Assembly: GCA_025765615.1 (NCBI GenBank)
Contig: JAIVFJ010000041.1
Span: 310,001-374,000 of the forward strand
From: Zopfochytrium polystomum
Taxonomy: Eukaryota; Chytridiomycota; Chytridiomycetes; Chytridiales; Chytridiaceae
Length of the DNA stretch: 64,000 nt
Direction: 5' to 3'
Part shown: positions 1 through 9,598 of the stretch, in pieces
Position numbering within the stretch: position 1 is the first letter of the stretch
Layout of the letters: each line of letters opens with the position of its first letter
Made by a program: the position numbers and the translations under genes
The notes under the pieces: model-generated
The model's database searches: none
Seen by the model: only the letters and a program-made list of their open reading frames with translations
What the model was told of the DNA's origin: nothing

Positions 1-1135
1 ACGCCGACGCCGACGCCTGCACCGCGTACTTCCCTACGGGTCCGTACAGCGATTGGTCGACTGGCTCAATGAGCGTGACCTCGGCGGTGTCAAAAATCGC
101 GTTCCCCGACGCGGTTTTGTCTCTAGGCACCTCGTCCATCACCACATCCCAATGCTCGACGAGGCGGCCGTCGCGCACGCGAAAAATGTCCGTCGCGACG
201 CTGGTGACGTTGGCCCCAGGGAACCGGAACCTGTCGTGCACAAACACCACGTCGCACTTTGCCGTCGCCAGGCCGAACTCGAACGGCATCGTCGCCGTCG
301 GCCCGAACGACGCCAGCAGCAGCTTCAGCCCTGTGATGTTGCCCGGCACCCCCGGGTGGTGCTGCAGGTACGGGTCGCGCACATAGTCCTCGACGACGAC
401 CGACTTGTTGGTAAAGAGCTGGTTCAGCGCCGTCTGCACGAACGCGATGTTGGCCGGGCCTTTCCCCGGGTCGCAGGCGGCCGCGTTCGTGAGGTAGCCG
501 TTGCGCTCCGTGGCGGGCGAGATCAGGTTCGCTTCGGTGAAGGGCTGGATGATGTCCCAGTGCTCGGCGATGCGGCCGCCCGAGACGCGGAAGAAATCGA
601 CGATCACGCTGCTGGTGTTGGTGGCGCCGTCGGTGACGAGGGAGTGCGTGGCCACGATGTTTTGCTGCGAGGTGACCATGCCGACGTCGTAGGTCAAGTT
701 GCTGTAGCTGACAAAGGCCTTGAGGGCGTCTACGCCGTTCGAGGCGGTTCTACGGGATGGGAAATGGAAAGGGAGGGGGTGGGTCGGTTTCAAATTCGAA
801 AGACGAGGGGGTTGTAGGGGTTGCTCACGGATTATGCTGGATGTAGTTGGGCAACCAAGCTTTGTCAACGACGGTTAGGTCTCGGTCGTTAAATAGGGTG
901 ATGAGCTGCAGACGAGTAAACGAAAATGCAGTCAGTGTTCACGGTTGGTGCGGATTCGATCGCCAAACGAACAGTGGGAACTCACTGCAGTGTACACAAA
1001 AGCCTCAACGTTGTTCAGGTTCGTGTTCCCGAATGGAAATCCGGACGCGCTCACAGCAGAGGCTGTGCCGACTGCAGCAAGGGTGAGGAGATGGATTCTA
1101 GTGGTTTGGGATTCAGTGGACTTTTTCGTGTGCAT
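1..1135 (-). CDS. Secreted SnoaL-like protein with two tandem domains, 3' end outside window
   Basis: Spliced model on the minus strand: exon 1 1135-986, exon 2 905-829, exon 3 749 to beyond position 1; introns 985-906 and 828-750 start GTGAGT/GTGAGC and end CAG/TAG. The start at 1135 gives a probable signal peptide (hydrophobic stretch HLLTLAAVGTASAVSA). Two SnoaL-like (NTF2-fold) domains follow: the first has YIQHNP and FFRVSGGRIAEHWDI, the second YLQHHPG and FRVRDGRLVEHWDV. The HNP and EHWD signatures are typical of the SnoaL/polyketide-cyclase-like superfamily, whose members often act on small cyclic or aldol substrates; the substrate here is unknown. Several N-x-S/T sites fit secretion. 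Single-domain SnoaL proteins are about 130-150 residues, so the duplication is unusual. The stop codon lies off the window. Confidence 0.8.
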
Positions 1136-1325
1136 AGAGGGAGCATTTCTTACTGCATTTGAGTTGTGCGGCGGAGCACGTTTGGAGTTGCTAAGCTTGT
1201 TGTTGGCTTGAGATGTTCGCTGTGGGCAGCCCGTACTTATACCCTGAGCAGAATTTTCAGCTTGCTCCTCTCTGTCCTCTCTCTGTCTCTCTCTCTCGTC
1301 TGTCTCTCTCGCTCTCTCTCCTCTT

Positions 1326-1381
<56 letters not shown>

Positions 1382-2105
1382 TCTCTCTCTCTCTATCTCG
1401 CAGTCTCCATCTATTTCCTTTCTTCCTCTCTGCATCTTCCTCTGCATCCTCTCTTCTCTTCTCTTCTCCAAAGATGTCTCCGACGGAGCCGCCGTCAGCG
1501 ACTCCGACAGCCCGATCCGACAGCCCCGACGCTATGGACTTGTCAATCAATCAGTGGAAACAGACAGGGAGAGAGACAGAGTGAGACACAGAGATGCCGT
1601 GGCCCTCTGGATCGCAGTTTGGTGCTTCCAACCACCTTACAGCTGGCAGCTGCGCGCGTTCGCAAGGAATCGCTCTGCCCACCACCTCCCCCTTCACCCC
1701 CCGCCCCTCTCAGACCAGAGGCTTTCAACTTTGAAAGCAGCGAGCGACCATTTGATCATAGCCTTTTCACGAGATGGGCGTGCAAGATGATGGCAACCTT
1801 CCACAAATGTAAGCCTCCATGAATACACCAAAACTAGCAAACGAAGCACCAGGGCATTGTTAAAAGTACTCTCAGGTGTGCTTTCGCGCCGGTGGTGCCG
1901 AAAAGTGTCTCCCTTCAGGTGAAAGACAGACACAAAGCAAGACTGCGCCACACAGAAAGGTCTGGCCTTCATCGACTCTGCGATCATGCGAGGCGATAGA
2001 CGTCAAACGACAGCCGATGGTTTATCTCATTTATCCTTGGCCCTGCAGAAAGTGCGCTGAGATCAATCAATCTCGAACCAAACGATTTCAAAGGGAATCG
2101 CCTGA
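1136..2105. other. Intergenic, CT-rich low-complexity DNA
   Basis: No convincing gene. Positions about 1260-1470 are an imperfect (CT)n/(CA)n tract, which opens long Ser/Leu or Arg/Glu frames on both strands. A short ATG frame at 1473-1584 (begins MSPTEPPSATPTAR) could be an exon but has no partner I can find. Confidence 0.5.
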
Positions 2106-3872
2106 ATGCTTGGACCAGCCGTCTCCGTTCTGTTGGGACTGGTAAGGTGATACACCTTTTTGTGTGCCCATCTCTTCGGCAAACGGTTGTTTGCCCTACT
2201 TATCTTTCCCCTTCGCACTGAAAGTCAGGCCACAACTTTTTGTTCGACGAGAAAAGCTGTTCGTCCAACGATGCAGCGATCCAAGAAGGGATAAGATGCG
2301 TTGGGTGGCTTTCGACGGTCAAAGCTACCGACCCCAAGCTGATCATATCCATCGGGTTGAGTCCCAAAGTGGCGGCGGCAAACGCGCTTCGCAAGCTCTT
2401 TGCCAAGCGCAGTCCGACCCCCGCCTCGGTCTTTTTGCAAACGTTGCTGGCGCATCCGTCGCTTCGCCAGGCTCGGCGACCGATCACCCTCGATGTGCAT
2501 TTTGAAGCCACCAACCAGCAAGCGCTTGAAGCCGCTCTGGAGACGCTACACGACAAGTTTTTTTTCGCCGTCGTCGGCTTTGCGCGCAGGGTTTCTCAGC
2601 TTTGACTGCGGTCTCTCCAACAAGATTTTGTGGACTGTGGGCATCTTTCTGCGAGATCCGGGCTGCAGATTTAAGTCCTTGCGTTTGGAAAACATTGCGT
2701 GCCAGGAGTACAACTCCTTGGATCTCCATTCGAACTTGGGGGGCTGCCTGATGGGCGCTCAAACTGTGACCGAACTCCACCTCGAACAAGTCATGCTCGG
2801 CGCAGAGTTTGCCGTGGCCGTGGGCCAAGCTGTTTCCATGTTGCCCAACATCAGGTCCCTGACGCTCACGATCCTTCGACCCCACTTTGCGTCGTTCGTG
2901 AAGTTTCTAAACTCAAAGGGCGAGAACCGGCTGCAGCATCTGGAAGTGACGCTGAATGCTTTGCATGACGAACGCGCGAACCGCGTATCGGTGGCCGAGA
3001 GCGTCGGCGTGCTGCTTCGGTCCAAGCGGCTCGTTTCATTCTCTTTGGAGTGGCACACCGTCCAACGTTCTTTCCAAGAGGCCGAAACTCCGGTACTCGA
3101 TGCGCTCGAGAGCAACCCGTCCTCTCCGCTGCTGTCGCTCTGCCTGCCCTGGGTCCCATCTGACGCCGCAGTCCGTCGCCTCGTCCGCACTCTCACCCGC
3201 GGCTCCAACCTCCGCCGAATCCGACTGGGGTCCGACGACATCAGCGTCAGCAACTTCGCCGCGCTTCTCGACGCCTCGCCGCTGTGCAAGCTGGATGTTG
3301 TCGAAGCCTGGCTCGAGACCGGGCCGCTCCCGGAAGCGGCGGCGGCGGCCGTCCCGACACTCGTCTCCGTGTTCGAGCGCGCGACGCTGACCGTCGCCGG
3401 GCTCCACAGCGACTACAGGAGCCACGTGGCGGAGGCGGTCAAGGACGCGGCGGCCGCGAACCCTTGGCTGTGCAGCGGCGTGGTGAGGGACTTTGACCTC
3501 TACGCGCGGCGGCGCGCTCAGTGGTCGAGCTCCGGCGGGCTCGGCCCCGCGCCGGCCGCCCTCGCCTTGGAGAAGACTGCGATCGCAAAGACTCTCTTGC
3601 GTTGCGCTAGGATGCTCCTTTTCGCAACTTCGACGAGGGTTGTTTCGGAAGCTCACGTCCAGCACATGATTCTGTCCTGCAACGTTTGGGAAGCTGTCCT
3701 GAAGGCGCTCATGCGTGGATGGTTCCTCCCGCGTGACATCAATGACGTGCTCAGGGCGATGGGCGACCGTCGGTCGATTGGGCGGCTGCTGAGGGTTAGG
3801 GATCGGTGCGGGGCGATGGAGGAGCGGCAGTTTGTGTGGAGGTGTGTTGCATTTTTGAATGAAGCGGCCTAG
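2106..3872 (+). CDS. LRRF-1: LRR-like repeat family protein, frame broken by one extra T
   Basis: First member of the local family. Exon 1 is 2106-2141 (12 codons, GTAAGG donor) and exon 2 starts about 2225 after a GAAAG acceptor; this start is chosen because every full member shows a tiny first exon and an intron just before an 'F-x-F' block. The frame breaks in an 8-T run (2558-2565): removing one T joins the two frames and gives about 560 aa, the family length. The body has leucine-rich degenerate repeats (SLTLTI, LSLCLPWVPSDAAVRRLV, GSNLRRIRL). The C-terminus carries the family block (GWFLPRDI, GDRRSIGRLL, FVWRC). Function unknown. The indel may be a homopolymer sequencing error or a real disabling mutation. 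Confidence 0.75.
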
Positions 3873-4833
3873 TTGTAAACAATGGCCATCGGAGACAATA
3901 AAAAAGTCTTGGGGGGAAATGTATACTTCAATGTTGACCCATTTATTCAAAGTGGAGTAGTTTTTGGGACCTACTGCTTTCGAAAAGTCTTTAGCAGATA
4001 TAACTCTTGCCCCGATGTATAAAAACCTCTACTTCCAATCTCAAAGCCCTTGCAATCTGCGACAAGCCCCATCGTCACCGCGGAGATGACGCTTGCCCCA
4101 GCTCGCACTTTTCTTGTACCTTCTCGTAATGTCCACTATGGATCCAGTAAGAAGGCGGGGTGGGGTTCGAATGTAAGAATAATTACACTAGTAGGCTACA
4201 CATATCAAAGCCCACATTTTACTTTCCTGTTTCCTCAATGAGGTCGTACCGAAAATTTGTAGAATTCCCAACGCTGGCGCCGCTACATGAGCCCGAATGA
4301 ACGCCGATTCGCATTCGGCATTCTTGTTTCACTTAGCCCTTCATGAGTGACGACTTGTTGAACGTGTCCGTGACAAACGTCTGCATTCGCAGTCGCAAGC
4401 AACCAAACACGCTGAGACAGAGCCCAGTGAAGGTCCGCGTCCACCGCGAGTGACAAACACGCAACGTATGCATCACCTTTCAGTTCATTTCGATGTCAGT
4501 ATTGATAAATGGAAAAGGAGGCGAACCGATCGTCGTAATTTTTTCCGTGTCAAACTCTTCGGTGAGACGATCAAAGTACGTGAACATGTTGTTTACCATT
4601 TGGAAAATCTGCACCCCTTGAACAACGCTCGACATTGCGGTAAATCTGTTAAGCCGTTGGGCCAGTCAAAGGCCGAGATTTGAGAAATATACCCCATTAT
4701 GTCCATTTGCAGAACTGTGACCATAGAGAACTCCTCATACCCTTGTGTTCCAGGGCTCAAAGAAGCTTCGCGGTTACTCTACCGGGTTGCACAGTGTTGA
4801 GTAGGTGCGTGGATTTCCAATCTTTTTCGTTGG
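3873..4833. other. Intergenic, no gene seen
   Basis: AT-richer than the flanking coding DNA. Only short unsupported frames (for example 4050-4241 and 4450-4683); no conserved motif recognised. Confidence 0.5.
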
Positions 4834-5567
4834 TCAATTTGCTTGTGATGTCAATGTCGTATCCATGAGAAAGTCCAGCCTCATCAAGGATTCACTAAGA
4901 AGGAACGAGCCAGCAAACATAATAAATAGGACAGTTGGGACAAGGGGAATAACCCAGAGATCTTGGCCGCCGATGCAGCCGCAGACTTCAACGACCATCG
5001 CCAGCAGCATAATCAACGCTGCCCGTTCTGTCATTGAAAGCGCTATCATGATCAAAATGAAGACGGTCAAGATCTCGGGAATATTAAAGTGACGAGCTCA
5101 CGGTATTGCGCCGGCCGCTCCAATCGAGGCACACGAGGTAGGCGACTCAAAACACGTTGAAGATGGAGAGCCTTGCGAGCATCAAGTACCTAGATGGATT
5201 GACGCTTGAATATGCCATACTAATACTGGCTGCAGAGAGCTGAATGAATATGGAGACGGCAGTGACGTTCAACAAAGCAATAAACAAAGGATTCGATTGC
5301 ATTGTCTGCAAGAGTGTTCCTGGAAGTGGACCGTCACTGTTTGAAGACCGGCCAACATTTCTAGCCGACGTAAACGTTCAAAACAGCAAGAACGATAAAC
5401 CGAATCTGTAAGCCAACTCCTTTCATAGCATGGGATTTCGTGATCTTCCAAATAGCGTCCTTGTATTCGCTGGAAACCACGAATTCGGCATTTAAAACCG
5501 GTCTCCTTAAGAACGAGCCCAATCGACAAAATATTGTCCTCCGTGCTGTTAGCAGCTTTGGATTCAA
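4834..5567 (-). pseudogene. Degenerate multi-pass membrane protein segment
   Basis: The minus strand contains successive hydrophobic stretches in different frames: RFIVLAVLNVYVG near 5390-5370, IALLNVTAVSIFIQLSAASI near 5280-5220, and TVFILIMIALSMTERAALIM and VIPLVPTVLFIMFAGSFLL within 5070-4834. Together they look like a polytopic membrane protein read through introns or frameshifts. I could not build a continuous spliced model, so decay is likelier than a complete gene. A multi-membrane/cyclase gene lies next on the same strand (8395-6953), so this may be a relic of a similar gene, but no shared motif proves it. Confidence 0.3.
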
Positions 5568-6952
5568 CTCTTCGTCTGATTGAACTTTGGCAAGATTTTC
5601 AGTTGAATCATTATCGGACGATGAATCCCCGAGTGCTGAGATAATTCCATCAACAAAGGCAAGATATTGAGATCGGCGGAGGTATTTGCTGCAATCCTGC
5701 CAAGCACTCTTCGTTCATCACGAGATTTATCTCGTTCCCCTTCATATCGACGCACAGCGCCTCTTTCCCTCCACGTTTTCCAATACCATACCTGCTTGTT
5801 ATTGAAGGTGTCTGTTATGGCAGTATGTAGGGCGACTGTTGAGGGCGATCTAGGCGCCCTGCACAGTGATTGGGGATGAAGAAGTTCCCATTTATTGTAA
5901 GGATGTGCTTGGGAAGGTGCAACACGATCAAGGCATACCTGCACTGTGATTGGGGATGAAGAAGTTCCCATGATCACTGAATGTAAACAAGAACTGATTA
6001 TAAAGGACCTCGGAGAATAGGGAGAAAAAGAAGAAGTGAAGGAACTTGGCAAAAGAAGGGGCTTGTGCATTATTTCTTCTCAACAGGCGACGACTGTCGG
6101 CCAGTATCACCGCCCCCTTCGCTTCGAAGTGCAACGGAGCCCAAATTATAGCTGGTCTACGAGCGGCACCTTCTATATTGTGGACCCAACAAAAATACGA
6201 CGAACTTCGCAGCGATGTTTATTGACTCGCCCCTTGGGCATGAAGAGGTGGGGGTTTTGTGGTCGCCGCTGGATCTTTTCGTCTATGCGTGGCATCGGAA
6301 CGCGTCGATATTTTATTCATCCGAAGAAATTTTAACTGGAACAACTAGGGGTTGCGGTCGACTTGTAAGCAATCCTTGCCCAAAAAAAAATAGAAAGGAA
6401 AATGATGAAAGACAAAGCCTTCAATGGATATTGGTAGTACCACACACAGACAGGTAATCTGGATTGAAAGGAGAGCGGCATGCCACAATCAACATTTCGT
6501 GGCAGGCCATGTGGAGAGTGACCAACAAAGCTTGGGGTTAGCCCTGAGCCACTGACACACTGACCAACAAAGAAGGACAGAAAGAGAGAGAAGTTGCAGT
6601 CTTGCAGCACAGCCACACTGGCAAACCCTGAACTCAGACAAACTGAGTGCTGCCCTCAAGGCCTTTGGCCACTCGTGCAGCAAGCTCTTGACTGCAACAC
6701 GAAGACTGACAGCCTGTTGACTGCAACAGACAGGTGGCACTGCCTTCAAAGTACTCACAGAACCCAGAGGGAGAAACACAAACAGCCTGTTGACTTTAGT
6801 TCAAACAAAGAGACGGTCATTGATTGATAGATGGACAACAGCCCGTTGACTTTGCAAAATCATTAACTGAAACATCATTTATAGATAGATTCCCGTCATT
6901 AAAGGCCCTGAGGAAGCAAACCATCACGTTCAGTTCTTTTGTTAAACTTGGC
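5568..6952. other. Intergenic with short repeats
   Basis: No supported gene. It holds a 34-bp direct repeat (5858-5891 and 5938-5971) and three dispersed copies of a short motif resembling CAGCCTGTTGACT (about 6710, 6783 and 6838). Confidence 0.45.
5858..5971. repeat. 34-bp direct repeat pair, 80 bp apart
   Basis: Positions 5858-5891 and 5938-5971 differ at one base. Both contain GATTGGGGATGAAGAAG. The sequence between them is unrelated. Confidence 0.85.
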
Positions 6953-8395
6953 TCAATAATCAATCTTTCCTGTGTGTAAGCCGAAAGCGAATTTTAGGTT
7001 CGCTCTCAGCGACTTTGCGTTGCCATCTCCCTCAGGAGGTATTTCGAAGAGCATCTTTTTTCTGAAAGTCTTTCGGATTTTCAATGTGAAATTGATCTTA
7101 AGGTTTCGATGCGAGACCCCCAGAAAAAGAAGGGGGGAAGGTTGGCTGTGAAGTGATTGTTGGCCGGTTGGAGAGGCCCAGCTCTTCTCCTTTGGCGGCT
7201 TTGATTTCACCGTCTTCGGCGCGGATGACCAAATCGAAGACACACTCTTCACCTGGCTGACCTTGATTCTCTCGATTTCACGAAACTTGAGGAGCACTTC
7301 ATCAATCTCGTGAAAAATCATGTTCAACAGCATGGTTGCATCTCTCTTGGAATCCAGCTTCTCTGCGAGCTCGTAATAATTGCTGAGATCCATAAACATC
7401 ACCGTAGCGTAAAATTTGCGGTGAGCTGGCGCTAAGGAGCTCTTGTGATGGGAATGATACCAGAGGTTATCCAGTTGGGAACAAGGGCGAAGTTGGAGGT
7501 GCCACTGTGGCGGAGCTCGACGAAGGTGGGCGGAAGGACCAAGGACAACAAATGCTCTGTCTTCGTCCGTTCTGCTTGCAACCCCTCCAATTGACGCGCT
7601 GCTGGTTGCACTTTTAAGACGCTGATGCAATTTAAGTGGTCGTCGTTACCGAGACGCACCTACTTTAAACGTCTGCTTCTGTTCTGCGAGTATAGACTGT
7701 GAAGAACAAGCAGGAAGCTCGTAATGATTGGAATTGTGAACGGCGCCAAGCGCATGATTCGAGCCGGTAGCGATGAATTGAGCCTTCCACAAGCAAATGA
7801 CCACCGCAGAGAAAACGTAGATGGCACTCATTCGGAACGAGCCCGATATTCCAGAGAGGCAACAGACTGCCACAACTCCGCAGTTTGCGAATGGGCCGGC
7901 GACGACAGATAACTGGTTTGCAAAATAAAAATCAGCCAAGGGGTACATGGACATTCCAACAAACTTGCGAGCAAGGGAATCGGGGCCAAAAGTAGGTGTA
8001 AGTAAATATCAGTTGTTTGCGAGAACGCTCACATTCAGCATAATTATAAAGGCTCTGCCCACTGTTGAGCCCATAGCTAGCCAAACGACCGGAGCACCGC
8101 CTTTCCAAACGGTTGCCAATATGTAAAAAAAAGATAATAATCTCGCAGACTGCGAGCAGTCCAGACAGCGTGCTCAAACACCTCCCGATAGGTAGAAATA
8201 GAACAAAGTAACAACGAGGTAGAAATTGAGGCAGAATGAGCTGCGAATAATCAACCGTAGAAGAGTGTTGTTCGATAGTAAGGCTCCTCGGCCACGTGCG
8301 ATTAAAATTGAAGAAGCATCCTCCGCCAGCGAGGCGTTTCCGCTGATCGCGTGGCCCCTCCAACACTGAGATTTCAAAATCGATCTCTCGTCCAC
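6953..8395 (-). pseudogene. Truncated membrane protein with class III nucleotide cyclase domain
   Basis: Reading leftwards from about 8395 the minus strand shows membrane-like segments (SFCLNFYLVVTLFYFYL; LSGLLAVCEIIIFFLHIG; NCGVVAVCCLSGISGSF; SAIYVFSAVVICLW) and then, at 7410-7270, the start of a class III adenylate/guanylate cyclase domain: YATVMFMDLSNYYELAEKL, MIFHEIDEVLLKF and IERIKV. A later piece, FAFGLHTGKIDY (near 6990-6953), matches the 'R-x-G-x-HTG' strand of such domains and is followed at once by a stop. The second metal-binding Asp segment (usually IGD-x-Y) and everything after HTG are missing, so a working cyclase is unlikely. Frames change between segments, by introns or frameshifts. 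Many chytrids carry membrane-linked guanylate cyclases, but I see no opsin signature here. Confidence 0.5.
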
Positions 8396-8549
8396 TTCCA
8401 GCCTGGCGGCGACCTCAAAGCTGACTTGATTTCATCATATAGTGAGACGCCGCGAGACAATTTGTGATTATGTGGCTCATAGAAAGGAGAAGCGCGATCG
8501 AGTGGAGGAATCGGTAGTGGTGTGGCAAAGATCGTTTTTAGTGATGACC

Positions 8550-8846
8550 TAACGCAAGCACGCAGATCTGTCACTCAAGGGCCCAGGGTTTAAGTCACGA
8601 CGCCAGCTGTTGAAGGCAACAGGAAAGAGTATGGTCTTGAATCACAAGGAGTGGTGCGGTGGAGATGCCTGACGACCCTGTAAGTCCGTAGTGCATGGGG
8701 TGGGTTTGCCGAGGTGATACCTGGACGTAGTCTATAACGGTTCACCATTGATGGCCCTTTCTCTTCCTGTCGGCCCTTCGGGGCTGGAACAATAAAAAAA
8801 AAAATAAAAATAAAAAAAATAATAAAAAAATAACGCAAGCACGCAG
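8550..8846 (+). mobile_element. Retroposed SINE/LINE-like insertion with 16-bp target-site duplication
   Basis: The 16-bp sequence TAACGCAAGCACGCAG occurs at 8550-8565 and again at 8831-8846. The 265 bp between ends in an A-rich tail (8791-8830, AATAAAA-like units), the signature of target-primed reverse transcription. The body encodes no protein. A GGTTTAAGTC stretch near 8588 and GGTCTTGAATC near 8633 weakly resemble a pol III B box, so a 5'-truncated tRNA-type SINE is possible; a 5'-truncated LINE 3' end is the alternative. Confidence 0.75.
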
Positions 8847-9598
8847 GAACTCTTTCAAGCGATCTGCGCATTTTTAAGTATTGCGCTGATTTTGTGACTG
8901 GGCATCGCGATCAGGAAATGCGGTGGTGGTCATCCTCGTGGCGCTGAAAGACCCCTTCGGAAACACGTTGCAGTGGCTGGCTTGAGCTGTGGATCGAATG
9001 GCGGACCCGTCTCCGAGATCACACTTTTACACTCTTGATGACAAACAGGGGCCTCAAATATTGATTGGCCTTGTATTGCATCAACCGACTATTACTAATC
9101 TGCCAGATCTCGATCAAGCAGAACGCTCCATGGTGCGAGAGGAGAAGCCCCATACATATGAGACAGTGCTGGGGGCGAAGCAACGGCGTCTACGGACAAA
9201 GAAGGAAGTAGAATGTGAGCACATCCAAACTGCAGTGGGCGAGTCGATGAGCAGAGTAACGCCGGAGAAGCTGTGCGGCGTCTGAAGTCGGTGGTGGTTG
9301 ATTCTAGGACGTCGAGTGCGCAGCGCGAGGTGGCGCCCTCTTCATTTGATTTTGAGCAACCGTGGTTCGTAAGGAAACAACTGAGGGAAAGAAAAACAAG
9401 AAACAGGCCAAAATAAGGAGACAGAGAGGCCTTGGGGCAGAGCATCGCGCATCGCGCCGAAGCACAGGAAGGAAAGTGAACAACAGGGGAGGACGAAAAA
9501 GGTGCTTGGAAAGAAGCAAGGACAACACCGTGGCAGCTCCACCGCGGGGGTAACCTTTCCGTTGCCCACTCTTCCTACATTTTCCCAAACCTTCACCC
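8847..9598. other. Intergenic 3' of threonine synthase; one small open frame
   Basis: An ATG frame at 8998-9285 (+) would encode about 95 aa (begins MADPSPRSHFYTLDDK). Its amino-acid composition is ordinary, but there is no recognisable domain and no intron evidence. Treated as possible, not called. Confidence 0.3.

Noticed and set aside
53..817. 254-aa plus-strand open frame over the SnoaL-like gene
   Set aside because: It is Arg/Val-rich, starts at TTG and is antisense to the SnoaL coding frame, which has recognisable motifs and splice sites.
1166..1822. Plus-strand frames rich in Ser/Leu and minus-strand frames rich in Arg/Glu
   Set aside because: They are produced by reading through the CT repeat; no motif outside the repeat.
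3036..3950. 304-aa minus-strand frame
   Set aside because: Antisense shadow of LRRF-1, GC-driven composition.
6953..8395. Rhodopsin-guanylyl cyclase fusion as known in some zoosporic fungi
   Set aside because: The hydrophobic segments show no retinal-binding lysine context and the membrane part is fragmentary, so the specific claim is unsupported.
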